This document shows, in pieces, positions 1 through 7,640 of a stretch of DNA of 24,038 nucleotides. Both the position numbers and the translations under genes were made by a program. This DNA comes from Solirubrobacterales bacterium (lineage in GTDB: Bacteria > Actinomycetota > Thermoleophilia > Solirubrobacterales > Solirubrobacteraceae): assembly GCA_027314825.1 (NCBI GenBank), contig DAHVAB010000003.1, forward strand, positions 389 through 24,426, in the 5' to 3' direction. Each line of letters starts with the position of its first letter. Within the stretch, counting starts at the first letter, position 1. Under the pieces are notes generated by a model, which saw only the letters and a program-made list of their open reading frames with translations, made no database searches and was not told where the DNA came from.

Positions 1-677
1 CACGCGCCCTGCTCTCCGATGCGGCCGATGCCGGGGTTGGGCGGTTCCTGTTCGCATCGACCTGCTCCAACTACGGGCGCATGGCCGATCCGACCGTCCC
101 CATCACCGAGGACGGCGAGTTGCAGCCGGTATCGCTCTACGCAGAGCAGAAGGTCGCGATGGAGCGCTTGGTGCTCGGCAGTCGCACGGAGACGATGAGC
201 CCGACCTGCCTGCGCTTCGCGACCGTCTACGGCGTCGGCCACCGGATGCGCTTCGACCTGACCGTCAACGAGTTCACCCGCGAACTGTGGGCCGACCGCG
301 AGCTGGAGGTCTTCGGCGAGCAGTTCTGGCGTCCGTACATCCACGTGCGCGACGCGGGGCGCGCCATCCGCACCGCGTTGCAGGCTCCGCTTGAAAAGGT
401 CGCCGGGGAGGTGTTCAACGCGGGCCGCTCCGGCGAGAACTATCGCAAGCTCGATCTGGTGGAGGAGATTCGCAAGCAGACCGACCGCGGCTCGGTCTCC
501 TTCGTGCATCGAGAGGAGGATCCGCGCGACTACAAGGTCAGCTTTGACAAGATCAGAGCCGAGCTTGCCTTCGAGACGCTGATGAGAGTGCCGGACGGGA
601 TCGGAGAGGTCATCGGCGCCCTTGACGCCGGGACGTTCGGCGATCCATTCGATGCCCGATTCCGCAACATTCCCTGA
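1..677 (+). CDS. NAD-dependent epimerase/dehydratase (extended SDR), 5' end cut off by window
   Basis: This is the C-terminal part (about 225 residues) of a nucleotide-sugar epimerase or dehydratase. The frame is open from base 3, so the N-terminal Rossmann GxxGxxG motif lies outside the window. What is visible is the SDR active site: FLFASTCSNYG holds the catalytic Ser/Thr, and YAEQK is the YxxxK pair. It is followed by the substrate-binding half (LRFATVYG, then RPYIHVRDAGRAI), typical of UDP-glucose 4-epimerase or GDP-mannose dehydratase relatives. The exact sugar cannot be told from this fragment. The stop codon lies 26 nt inside the next gene, a sugar aminotransferase. That fits an operon in which this enzyme makes or modifies the sugar that is then aminated. 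The family call is firm; the substrate is unknown. Confidence 0.9.
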   Translation, partial: RALLSDAADAGVGRFLFASTCSNYGRMADPTVPITEDGELQPVSLYAEQKVAMERLVLGSRTETMSPTCLRFATVYGVGHRMRFDLTVNEFTRELWADRELEVFGEQFWRPYIHVRDAGRAIRTALQAPLEKVAGEVFNAGRSGENYRKLDLVEEIRKQTDRGSVSFVHREEDPRDYKVSFDKIRAELAFETLMRVPDGIGEVIGALDAGTFGDPFDARFRNIP

Positions 678-1803
678 GATCCCGCTCTTCGACCTGCAAC
701 TGCAGGCGGAGGATCTGGACGCGGTCGCCGAGACGCTGCGATCGGGCTGGCTGACCATGGGCCCGAGAACCGCGGCATTCGAGGAGGCGTTCGCCGCGCA
801 GCTCGGCGCCCGTCACGCGGTCGCGGTCTCCAGCTGCACCGCGGCCTTGCATCTCTCCTACCTGGCCGCGGGAGTGGGACCGGGAGACGAGGTGATCGTG
901 CCGTCCTACACGTTCGTAGCGACCGCGAGCGCCGCAATCTACTGCGGTGCGACGCCGGTGTTCGCCGAGATCGTCTCGCGCGAGCGGCCACAATTGGACC
1001 CGGAGGACGTCGCCCGGCGCATCACCCCGAGGACCAAGGCCGTCTGCGCCGTGCACTTCGCCGGATACCCGGCACCCGTGGACCGGCTGCGCGAGTTGTG
1101 CGAATCCAGAGGGCTGGCGCTCCTGGAGGATGCAGCGCACGCCCCGAGCGCGACGCTGGACGGACGCAAGCTCGGCACATGGGGCCTTGCAGGCGCGTTC
1201 AGCTTCTTCTCCAACAAGGTGCTCTCGGTCGGCGAGGGAGGCCTGCTGTGCACGGACGACGATCAGGTCGCCGCGGCGGCCCGGTCACTGCGCTCGCACG
1301 CGATGACCAGCGGGACATGGTCACGACACAATCGCGTCACAGACACCTATGACGTGGTGGGTCTCGGCTTCAACTACCGCACCGGCGAGCTTCGCTCGGC
1401 ACTGCTGCTCTCACGCCTGCAGCGGCTCGAGTCGGAGATCGCCGCACGCCGAGCGTTGACGAGGCGCTACCGCGAGCTCCTCCGCGACCTCGACGGGGTG
1501 ATCGTCCCGTTCACCGACGCAGAAGTGGAGCAATCCTCCGGCTACGTCATGCCGATCATGCTCGAGCAGCGCGGCAGGCAGAGCGCTGTCGGCTTGTTCA
1601 TGCGCGAACGGGGCGTCCAGACGAGCATCTTCTACCCGTCCGTCCATCGCTTCACCGCCTACCGGCAACGGTATCCCGACATCACGCTGCCGGTGACCGA
1701 GCTCGCCTCCGAGACCGAGCTGACGCTGCCGCTCTATCCCCCTCTCACCCACGCCGACCAGGATCGGGTCGTCGAGGTCCTGGCCGCAGCGCTACAGGCA
1801 TGA
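652..1803 (+). CDS. DegT/DnrJ/EryC1/StrS sugar aminotransferase (copy 1, intact lysine)
   Basis: A PLP-dependent aminotransferase of about 383 residues that would transfer an amino group to a keto-sugar nucleotide. The family motifs are in order: SGWLTMGPR near the N-terminus, SSCTAALHLSY (PLP phosphate binding), LLEDAAHA (Asp contacting the pyridine nitrogen, about residue 160) and FSFFSNKVLSVGEGG with the Schiff-base Lys at about residue 189. I chose the ATG at 652 because homology-like sequence begins right after it. A TTG at 622 in the same frame would add ten unconserved residues. The start overlaps the epimerase by 26 nt, and the stop overlaps the ATG of a small bridging ORF as ATGA. 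A second aminotransferase follows, so the pair looks like an old duplication. The product is probably an amino sugar for the surface polysaccharide; the substrate is not known. Confidence 0.93.
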   Translation: MPDSATFPEIPLFDLQLQAEDLDAVAETLRSGWLTMGPRTAAFEEAFAAQLGARHAVAVSSCTAALHLSYLAAGVGPGDEVIVPSYTFVATASAAIYCGATPVFAEIVSRERPQLDPEDVARRITPRTKAVCAVHFAGYPAPVDRLRELCESRGLALLEDAAHAPSATLDGRKLGTWGLAGAFSFFSNKVLSVGEGGLLCTDDDQVAAAARSLRSHAMTSGTWSRHNRVTDTYDVVGLGFNYRTGELRSALLLSRLQRLESEIAARRALTRRYRELLRDLDGVIVPFTDAEVEQSSGYVMPIMLEQRGRQSAVGLFMRERGVQTSIFYPSVHRFTAYRQRYPDITLPVTELASETELTLPLYPPLTHADQDRVVEVLAAALQA

Positions 1804-1985
1804 CCCCCGCAACGCCGAACATGCCGTCCGTCGGATCGACATTCAGCGCCGGCGTGTCCGCATCGGTGCTCTCGCGGCAGATGTCGAACCCCTCGCGGCC
1901 GGCATCGAGCACCTGGCGCCCGATGTCGAACACCTCGCGGCCGGCGTCGAGCACCTCGCGGCCAGCGTTCGGGAGTCGAGAATGA
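1800..1985 (+). CDS. Possible 61-aa bridging ORF made of heptapeptide repeats
   Basis: A short ORF fills the gap between the two aminotransferases. Its ATG overlaps the upstream stop (ATGA at 1800-1803), and its own stop overlaps the downstream start (ATGA at 1982-1985). The second half is five degenerate 7-residue repeats of the type SRPASST, encoded by 21-bp DNA repeats. I do not recognise the product, and it has no domain. It may serve only to carry ribosomes across the gap and couple translation of the two enzymes. Because 21 is a multiple of three, repeat number can change without breaking that coupling. The same DNA read in the frame of the downstream gene gives coiled-coil-like heptads (LAAGVEH), but no ATG, GTG or TTG opens that frame. 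It could also be non-coding repeat DNA. Confidence 0.35.
   Translation: MTPATPNMPSVGSTFSAGVSASVLSRQMSNPSRPASSTWRPMSNTSRPASSTSRPAFGSRE
1871..1975 (+). repeat. Five tandem 21-bp repeats between the aminotransferase genes
   Basis: Units begin at 1871, 1892, 1913, 1934 and 1955. Each starts CTCGCGGC or CTGGCGCC and most end TCGA(A/G)CAC. Units 2 and 4 are nearly identical, as are units 1 and 3, so an older 42-bp unit may have doubled. The period is exactly seven codons. The array ends at the likely ribosome binding site (GGGAG, 1971-1975) of the next gene, so it sits where copy number could affect expression. Confidence 0.85.
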
Positions 1986-3130
1986 GCATGTGGCGGATCC
2001 CGCTCGCGGACGTCGAGGTCGACGAGCAGGACATTGAGGCTGTGCTCGACTGCCTGCGCTCAGGCTGGCTCACCATGGGGCCTCGCGTGGCTGGGTTCGA
2101 GGAGGCTCTCAGCAGCTACCTGGGTGGCGGCCACGTCGCAGCGACCTCCTCCGGCACCGCTTCGCTGCACCTCGCCCTGCTCGCCGCCGGCGTCGGTCAC
2201 GGAGACGAGGTGCTCGTCCCCGCACTCACCTTCGTGGCGAGCGCCAGCACGGTCCGCCACGTTGGCGCCCAGCCGGTTCTCTGCGATATTCGCGGCCCGC
2301 AAGACCTGAACATTGACCCGCAGGACGCGGCGCGGCGCATCACGCCCCGCACCAAGGCAGTCATCGCGGTGCACTTCTTTGGATATCCCGCGGATCTGGC
2401 AGCGCTGCGAGAGCTCTGCGACACGCATGGCCTCATCCTGATCGAGGACTGCGCGGAGGCGATCGGCGCGACCGTCGAGGAGGGCCCTCGCAAGGCGGGA
2501 ACGGTCGGAGACCTGGCCGCGTTCAGCCTGTTCTCCAAGAGTCAGCTGTGCGTGGGAGAGGGCGGCATGGTCGTCACCCGCGATGAGGGTCTCGACCGAC
2601 GCGTGCGGCTGCTGAGATCCCACGGGCTCACCAGCGGCACGTGGGACCGCCACCGCGGCCACGACCCCGCGTACGACGTCATCGACATCGGCATGAACTA
2701 CCGGATGGACGAGCCCCGCGCCGCGCTGGGCCTCAGCCGACTGGCGCGACTGGACGAAGATATCGCCGCACGCCGTGAGATCGTGCGCAGCTATCGCGAG
2801 CAGCTCGGGGGACTGCCGGGGGTCGAGATCCCCTGGGGGGATCAGGAAGTGCAGGCGAGCAGTCACTTCGCGTTCGCGATCATGGTGCGCGACCGTGGTG
2901 CGCGGGACCGCCTGCGGGTGCAGCTTGCGGACGCGGGAGTGCAGAGCACCTGGTACCCGGCGCTTCACCGCTTCACCGAGTACCGGACCTTCACGCCGCC
3001 CGACGGCCTGCCGCTGGCATCTGAAGCGGCGGAGCGGCACTGCGCGCTGCCGTTGGCCGCATCCATGGGCGAGGAGGAGGTGCGGATCGTGACCGAGGCC
3101 GTACGCTCCGCGCTCAACTGGGCGGGATGA
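1982..3130 (+). CDS. DegT/DnrJ/EryC1/StrS aminotransferase homologue (copy 2, lysine displaced)
   Basis: A 382-residue paralogue of the upstream enzyme, sharing SGWLTMGPR, ATSSGTASLHLALLAAGVG, ITPRTKAV and IEDCAEAIGA (Asp156). In the active-site loop it reads FSLFSKSQLCVGEGG. Aligned on GEGG, the usual Schiff-base lysine position is Ser187, and the only nearby lysine, Lys186, is one residue earlier. Copy 1 has FSFFSNKVLSVGEGG. The protein is otherwise full length and well conserved, so it is not an obvious pseudogene. It may use Lys186, catalyse a PLP reaction without transamination, or act as a partner of copy 1. Some family members, such as the dehydratase ColD, are known to lack the lysine. 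The ATG at 1982 is supported by GGGAG six bases upstream. The gene ends in a 28-bp tandem repeat. Confidence 0.9.
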   Translation: MSMWRIPLADVEVDEQDIEAVLDCLRSGWLTMGPRVAGFEEALSSYLGGGHVAATSSGTASLHLALLAAGVGHGDEVLVPALTFVASASTVRHVGAQPVLCDIRGPQDLNIDPQDAARRITPRTKAVIAVHFFGYPADLAALRELCDTHGLILIEDCAEAIGATVEEGPRKAGTVGDLAAFSLFSKSQLCVGEGGMVVTRDEGLDRRVRLLRSHGLTSGTWDRHRGHDPAYDVIDIGMNYRMDEPRAALGLSRLARLDEDIAARREIVRSYREQLGGLPGVEIPWGDQEVQASSHFAFAIMVRDRGARDRLRVQLADAGVQSTWYPALHRFTEYRTFTPPDGLPLASEAAERHCALPLAASMGEEEVRIVTEAVRSALNWAG

Positions 3131-3188
3131 GCACGCCGCGCTCAACTGGGCGGGATGAGCACGCCGCGCTCAGCCGGGCGGGATGAGC
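3112..3188 (+). repeat. 28-bp tandem repeat (2.75 copies) across two convergent gene ends
   Basis: Copies start at 3112, 3140 and 3168. The unit begins GCTCAACTGGGCGGGATGAG. The first copy encodes the last residues (ALNWAG) and stop of aminotransferase 2. The third, slightly diverged copy contains the stop of the opposing nucleotidyltransferase. Each copy holds a GCTCA...TGAGC inverted repeat with an 11-nt loop, so three weak hairpins follow one another between convergent genes. No T-tract is present. It could be a crude bidirectional terminator or just a slipped duplication. Confidence 0.85.
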
Positions 3189-3895
3189 CGGTCTCGCACG
3201 CGCTCGAACTCCTCCTGGGCCTGCTCGTAGTCTTCATGGCGTCCGATGTCGAGCCAGTAATCCTCGCTCGGCCACGCCCGGACCGTCTCCCCGGCGGCGA
3301 TCAGGCGCAGGACGAGATCGGGGAAGTCGAGCCGCTCGCCGGGCCGGATGTGCTCGATCGCACGCGGCGCGAAGCAGTAGACGCCCATGCTCGCCGTGAA
3401 GTCGATCGTGGGCTTCTCGTCGTAACCGGTCAGCCGCGTCGGATCCGTGTCGTCATCGAAGCGCAGGACTCCGAGCGAGACCTGGATGTGGCGGAGCTTC
3501 GTCGCGATCGTGGCCACAGCGCCACTTGCGCGGTGGCGCTCCAACAGAGCGCCGTAGTCGATGTCTGTCAGCACGTCGCCATTCATCACCAGGAAGTCGC
3601 TCTCATCCAGTCCATCGATCAGCGCGAGCGCTCCCACGGTGCCGAGCGGCTCGCTCTCCCGGTGGTAATCGATCCGCAGGCCATAGGCGCCGCCGTCGCC
3701 GAAGAAGGCCTCGATCAGCTCCGCCAGGTAGCCGGTGGCTATCGTGATGTGCTCGAAGCCCCGCGCCTTGAGCTGGCGCAACACGATGTCAAGCACGGGA
3801 CGATCCCCGATCGGCATCAGGGGCTTGGGCAGCACGGTGGTGTAGGGACGCAGACGCGTGCCCTGCCCGCCGGCGAGGATGATGGCGCGCCTCAC
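3170..3895 (-). CDS. Sugar-1-phosphate nucleotidyltransferase
   Basis: A 241-residue enzyme that activates a sugar 1-phosphate with an NTP to give an NDP-sugar and pyrophosphate. The N-terminus carries the signature LAGGQGTRLRPYT followed by LPKPLMPIGDRP. FLVMNGDVLTDIDY supplies the metal-binding Asp, and YWLDIGRHEDYEQA near the C-terminus is typical of the RmlA/mannose-1-phosphate guanylyltransferase superfamily. There is no C-terminal left-handed helix domain, so it is a short single-domain form. It starts with GTG at 3895, which overlaps the stop of the upstream glycosyltransferase as GTGA, so the two should be translationally coupled. Which base and sugar it uses cannot be decided here; guanylyl-, thymidylyl- and cytidylyltransferases all share these motifs. 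Confidence 0.92.
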   Translation of the reverse strand: MRRAIILAGGQGTRLRPYTTVLPKPLMPIGDRPVLDIVLRQLKARGFEHITIATGYLAELIEAFFGDGGAYGLRIDYHRESEPLGTVGALALIDGLDESDFLVMNGDVLTDIDYGALLERHRASGAVATIATKLRHIQVSLGVLRFDDDTDPTRLTGYDEKPTIDFTASMGVYCFAPRAIEHIRPGERLDFPDLVLRLIAAGETVRAWPSEDYWLDIGRHEDYEQAQEEFERVRDRLIPPG

Positions 3896-5025
3896 GAGCG
3901 CCCCCCGTCCGCGGTCGCAGCGAGCAGCAGGCGCTCAATCTGCTCAGCGACGACCGGCGCCGCGAAGACGCGCTCGGCATGCGCCCGCGCCGCTGCTCCC
4001 TGCCTGGCCGCAAGCTCAGGATCGGCGAGATAGCGCGTCAGCATCGCCCGAAGCGAGGCAGGATCGTTCTCCGGTGAGGTGATGCCTCCGAGCTCCGTGG
4101 AGATCAGGTCGGCCACGCCCTCCGAGCCCGTGGAGAGACAGGGGCGTTCGGCCAGCATGCCGAGGATCACCGCTCGCGGCATCCCCTCAGTGGGACTCGG
4201 ACAGAAGACGCAGACATCGAATGCGGAGAGCACCTCCGCCACCTCCCGACCGGGCGTGGGCACGAAATGGGCCCGGCTGCCGAGCGGATCGGCCAGACGC
4301 CGCAATTGCGCTTCGGTCTCTCCGGCCCCCGCTAGGACCAGATGCACTCGCGGATCGCGCAGCTGGACGACCGCATCGACGACCACGTCGTTTCGCTTCT
4401 TGGGATGGAACCGCGAGATGCAGCCGACGACGAAGGCGTCGGCGGGAATGCCGAGCCTGTCACGCACGCGCACACGGCCCTGCTCGCTGTAGCGAATCTC
4501 ATCCGTACGCATCACGTTGGGAACCACGACCACCTTCTCTGGCGGAACACCGACTTCCGCCACCGAGTCGCGCGTGCCCGCAGAGACCGCCATCACCAGT
4601 CGAGCCCGGGCGGCCGCAGCGAGATAGGCCCTGCGCGGAAGTCCCTTGCGCATGGGGAAGGGCACCGGTCCCCACTCAGACCAGACGATGCTCCGCCGCA
4701 TCGCGCGCGGCAACATCGCAGCCATCAGCTGCTCCTTCTTGTAATGCACGAGCAGCACGTCATAGGGAAGCTCGCCGCTGAGCGCGCCGGCAAGGCGTCT
4801 GAGCAGCAGCGGCCAGCGCAGCGACAGTGAGATCCAGGTGCCCGCTGCCAGCTTCGGGCCCAGCTCGATCGCAACCACCCGCACACCCGTATCGCGCCCG
4901 ATGTCCTTCTGGTCTGAGAGCAGAACCGTCTCATGCCCACGTGCACGCAAGGCGTCGAGCATCTCCACCGCCGCGAACTCGGCCCCGCCGCTGGAGGTGG
5001 TCGTCATCACGCTGACTATCTTCAT
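3892..5025 (-). CDS. Glycosyltransferase family 4 (GT-B fold)
   Basis: A 377-residue cytoplasmic or membrane-associated GT-B glycosyltransferase. The N-terminal domain begins MKIVSVMTTTSSGGAE, with the glycine-rich acceptor-side loop. The C-terminal nucleotide-sugar domain shows VVGCISRFHPKKR, VHLVLAGAGE and SPTEGMPRAVILGML. In the usual EX7E motif the first Glu is present, but the second is replaced by Leu (E-GMPRAVI-L), which is unusual for a retaining GT4 enzyme. The ATG at 5025 is preceded at a distance by GGGATG. It is the first gene of a two-gene minus-strand operon with the nucleotidyltransferase and is divergent from the FkbM methyltransferase across an 83-bp gap. It probably adds one sugar of the repeat unit. 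Confidence 0.92.
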   Translation of the reverse strand: MKIVSVMTTTSSGGAEFAAVEMLDALRARGHETVLLSDQKDIGRDTGVRVVAIELGPKLAAGTWISLSLRWPLLLRRLAGALSGELPYDVLLVHYKKEQLMAAMLPRAMRRSIVWSEWGPVPFPMRKGLPRRAYLAAAARARLVMAVSAGTRDSVAEVGVPPEKVVVVPNVMRTDEIRYSEQGRVRVRDRLGIPADAFVVGCISRFHPKKRNDVVVDAVVQLRDPRVHLVLAGAGETEAQLRRLADPLGSRAHFVPTPGREVAEVLSAFDVCVFCPSPTEGMPRAVILGMLAERPCLSTGSEGVADLISTELGGITSPENDPASLRAMLTRYLADPELAARQGAAARAHAERVFAAPVVAEQIERLLLAATADGGRS

Positions 5026-5108
5026 CGCCGAATATCATCCCGCTTTCATGTGGGGATCCGCCACCACTGTCCGAGGGATACGCACAGGACATCGGCCGGT
5101 GCGGGCGC

Positions 5109-5837
5109 GTGGTTGAGCGCGCAGCCGCCAATCTCGCCAAGCTGCGCCCCGCCAAGGTCCGCTCGGCGATCGGCCGCCGCTGGTTCGAGGCTCGCATCGC
5201 CCGCACGCCGGTGAGCGGCCGGGGAGGTCCGGTCTCGCTCGGCACCTCCTACGGCGGCTGGATCATGCCCGGCGCGCTCATCGAGCGAGACTGGGTCTGC
5301 TACAGCGTCGGCGCCGGCGCGGACATCTCCTTCGATCTGGCGATGATCGAGCGTTTCGGTGTGCGGGTTCGCAGCGTCGACCCGGACGAGCGCTACGTCG
5401 CTTATGCGATCCAGACCGCGGCTGGCGATCCACGGTTCTCCGCGTATCGCGCCGCGATCGCCACCGAAGATGGCCCGGTGCAGATGCAGCGGACACACCA
5501 TCCCGGCAGCAGCTCGCTCTCCGCGGCAGGCCTCTATGACAGCCACAGCACCGTGGAGGTGCCGGGCCGCAGCCTCGCCTCGCTCTCGCGAGAGCTCGGG
5601 GACAGCCGGATCGACATCCTGAAGATCGACATCGAGGGTGCCGAGTACGATGTGCTGCCGAGCATCGACATGGATGAGCTCGACGTCAAGGTGCTCGCCA
5701 CGCAGCTGCACCACAATCGCGGCGTGCGCGCGGCGCGGGAGCTGATCGACTACCTGCGGGCCGCCAACTTCGAGGCGATCGCGCTCCGCGGCGTCCTCAA
5801 GATCACGTTCGTGCGCCGCGATCTGCTGCGCACATGA
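5109..5837 (+). CDS. FkbM family SAM-dependent methyltransferase
   Basis: A 242-residue O-methyltransferase of the FkbM (Methyltransf_21) type, probably methylating a sugar hydroxyl of the polysaccharide. The SAM-binding motif I is seen as VCYSVGAGADISFDL, motif II as VRSVDPDERY, and the family signature as ILKIDIEGAEYDVL at about residues 173-186. The length fits the family. I used the GTG at 5109, the first start before conserved sequence. No convincing ribosome binding site precedes it. It lies 10 bp upstream of the GT2 gene, so the two probably form an operon. It is divergent from the GT4 gene. Confidence 0.9.
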   Translation: MVERAAANLAKLRPAKVRSAIGRRWFEARIARTPVSGRGGPVSLGTSYGGWIMPGALIERDWVCYSVGAGADISFDLAMIERFGVRVRSVDPDERYVAYAIQTAAGDPRFSAYRAAIATEDGPVQMQRTHHPGSSSLSAAGLYDSHSTVEVPGRSLASLSRELGDSRIDILKIDIEGAEYDVLPSIDMDELDVKVLATQLHHNRGVRAARELIDYLRAANFEAIALRGVLKITFVRRDLLRT

Positions 5838-5847
5838 GAGCTCCGCG

Positions 5848-7017
5848 GTGCGCGCGCAGACCGTAGCCGCCTGCCTGATAGCGCAGAACGAGCAGGAGCG
5901 TCTCGCCGATGCGCTGCTCAGCGTCGAGTTCTGCGACGAGACGATCGTGGTCGACGGGGGATCGAGCGACGCGACGGTCGCTCTCGCGAGCAGCCGGGGG
6001 GCATGCGTGATCGAGAATCCCTGGCCCGGATTCTCCAGGCAGCGCAACATCGCCATCGATGCGGCACACGGCGATTGGATTCTGGAGATCGATGCCGACG
6101 AGCGCGTCTCTCCGACGCTGCGCGCAAGCATCGAGAAGCTGTTGGAGCAGCCACCGGCCGACCGCTCTATCGCCGTGTTCGCGCTGCGCAACCGATTTCT
6201 CGGGCGCCCGCTCGAGCGCTCGGCGAAGTACCCCGCCTACCGATCGCGCATGTTCCGCCGCGGCGCCTACCGCCACGACGAGAGCCGCAGCGTGCACGAG
6301 GGCATCGTCCCACGCGAGCGGCCGATCGTGCTCGAGGGAGACCTGGAACACATCCTTGCGGACACCGTCCCTGAGGCCCTACGAGACATGTGGCGCTATG
6401 CGCGACTGGAGAGCGCTCACCTGGCCCCGACTGGCCTTGCGGGCTACGTGCGCGGCATCGTCCTGCGCCCGCTGGCGAAGCTGGTCTACCGGATCGGCCT
6501 TGAGGCGGGCTGGCGCGACGGCTGGCAGGGCATGGTGAAGATCCTGCTCGACGCCGCCTCCGACGCGATCGTCTGGACGATGGTGCTGCTGCGCGAGGGG
6601 TCCGCGCAGAGTGACGCGCCGAGATCGTCCGCCGGGCACTTCGGGAGACGCTCCGCGGGTCCGCCGAAGATCGTCGCCGTGGCCGGCGATCGTGCGTCGG
6701 CTGAGCGGGCGGCGCGGTGGCTGTCCCTTCTGCGCCAGCACGGCGTCGACGTGGCGCTGCTCTCGCGAGCCGCAGACACCGAGCCGGACCTGCCGCAGCA
6801 GCCGCTTCGGAGCCTGCGCCCCGCCTCCTTGCGTCATACCGTGGACATGGAGATGGACCTGCGCTCAATCGACGCGCTCGTGCCTTTCGGCTTGAAGGCC
6901 TGCATCGCGTGCAGGCTGCTGCCGCCGATGTTGCGGCCCGCAATTCTGGGAATCGACTCCTCCGTCGAGCCCTCACGCGTGGTCGAGCTGGCCAACGCAG
7001 CGACCCAGACCGCCTGA
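5848..7017 (+). CDS. Glycosyltransferase family 2 with an extra C-terminal Rossmann-like domain
   Basis: A 389-residue protein. Residues 1 to about 220 form a GT2 (GT-A fold) domain close to the WaaE/KdtX-like group: ACLIAQNEQERLADAL, ETIVVDGGSSDAT, ENPWPGFSRQRNIAI, and the metal-binding DxD as D82-A-D84 in EIDADERV. A linker at about 250-275 is rich in Ser, Arg and Gly. From about 276 a second region begins PPKIVAVAGDRASAERAARW and continues LLRQHGVDVALLSR. That looks like the first beta-alpha-beta unit of a GT-B N-terminal domain, but it stops after about 115 residues with no donor-binding half. The GTG at 5848 has GAGAG about eight bases upstream. It probably adds a sugar to the lipid-linked chain; the role of the extension is unknown. 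Confidence 0.9.
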   Translation: MRAQTVAACLIAQNEQERLADALLSVEFCDETIVVDGGSSDATVALASSRGACVIENPWPGFSRQRNIAIDAAHGDWILEIDADERVSPTLRASIEKLLEQPPADRSIAVFALRNRFLGRPLERSAKYPAYRSRMFRRGAYRHDESRSVHEGIVPRERPIVLEGDLEHILADTVPEALRDMWRYARLESAHLAPTGLAGYVRGIVLRPLAKLVYRIGLEAGWRDGWQGMVKILLDAASDAIVWTMVLLREGSAQSDAPRSSAGHFGRRSAGPPKIVAVAGDRASAERAARWLSLLRQHGVDVALLSRAADTEPDLPQQPLRSLRPASLRHTVDMEMDLRSIDALVPFGLKACIACRLLPPMLRPAILGIDSSVEPSRVVELANAATQTA

Positions 7018-7071
7018 GGAGGGCTCGCCAGGACGCTCAGGCTCAGCCCCGGCACCGTCAGCGCACCCGAC

Positions 7072-7091
7072 CCGATCTGACGGCGGATCGG
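7072..7091. terminator. Weak inverted repeat between convergent genes
   Basis: CCGATC and GATCGG face each other across eight bases in the 120-bp gap between the convergent GT2 and acetyltransferase genes. A second pair, GGAGCGC (7131-7137) and GCGCTCC (7149-7155), overlaps the acetyltransferase stop. Neither has a T-tract. They are placed where a bidirectional terminator would be, but the support is thin. Confidence 0.22.
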
Positions 7092-7137
7092 ACACGGGAG
7101 CAGCGAGCGCCGACGCGCTGCAGGCGCCGCGGAGCGC

Positions 7138-7611
7138 TCAGGCCTCCGGCGCTCCCACCGAGGAACGCTCGGCAGCAGCAACGATCCGGCTCGGCTCGGG
7201 CAGCACGCGAGCGCGCGGGGGCACATCGTCGACGACGAGCGCCCCTGCTCCGATGATCGCGTCCTCGCCGATCGTGAGCGTCCTGCCGGCGGGACACATC
7301 ACCAGGGCATGGGCGCCGATCACGACACCGCGCCCCACCCGCACCCCCGTGTCGAGGTCGTCCTCCTTGTCGTTGTTGGATGCGATCGTCGCGTATTGCC
7401 AGATCTGCACCCAGTCTCCCAGCACCGTTGTGCCGTGAATGACGACGCCGAGGCCACGGTGGGCGAAGTTGACGTGGCCTTCCAGCTGCACGTCTGGCTC
7501 GAGGATCGCGCCGAAGACGAGGAAGATCACGCTCTTCAGCAACCGGGCACCGGGCCGGAAGCCATGCCGGTGGCACCAGATGCTCATCCTCCACAAGGTC
7601 AACGCAAGCAT
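7138..7611 (-). CDS. Hexapeptide-repeat acetyltransferase (serine acetyltransferase-like)
   Basis: A 157-residue left-handed beta-helix acyltransferase. It has a short helical N-terminus (HGFRPGARLLKSVIF). Then come hexapeptide turns: GAILEPDVQLEGHVNFAHRG, VVIHGTTVLGDWVQIWQYAT, TGVRVGRGVVIGA and LTIGEDAIIGAGALVVDDVP. The His residues in NFAHRG and VVIHGT are at the CysE/LbH_SAT catalytic region. It would acetylate a hydroxyl or amino group from acetyl-CoA. In this locus it is more likely to decorate a sugar than to make O-acetylserine, and small SAT-like proteins are common in polysaccharide clusters. I chose the ATG at 7611; an ATG at 7587 is nearly as good. The frame stays open far upstream, but that stretch is the other strand phase of the glycoside hydrolase gene. 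Confidence 0.85.
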   Translation of the reverse strand: MLALTLWRMSIWCHRHGFRPGARLLKSVIFLVFGAILEPDVQLEGHVNFAHRGLGVVIHGTTVLGDWVQIWQYATIASNNDKEDDLDTGVRVGRGVVIGAHALVMCPAGRTLTIGEDAIIGAGALVVDDVPPRARVLPEPSRIVAAAERSSVGAPEA

Positions 7612-7640
7612 CGCGCACGCACTGTAGCCACTGCCGCCCA

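Noticed and set aside
5046..6191. Long minus-strand frame opposite the FkbM and GT2 genes
   Set aside because: It spans two real genes with strong motifs and has no coherent fold of its own.
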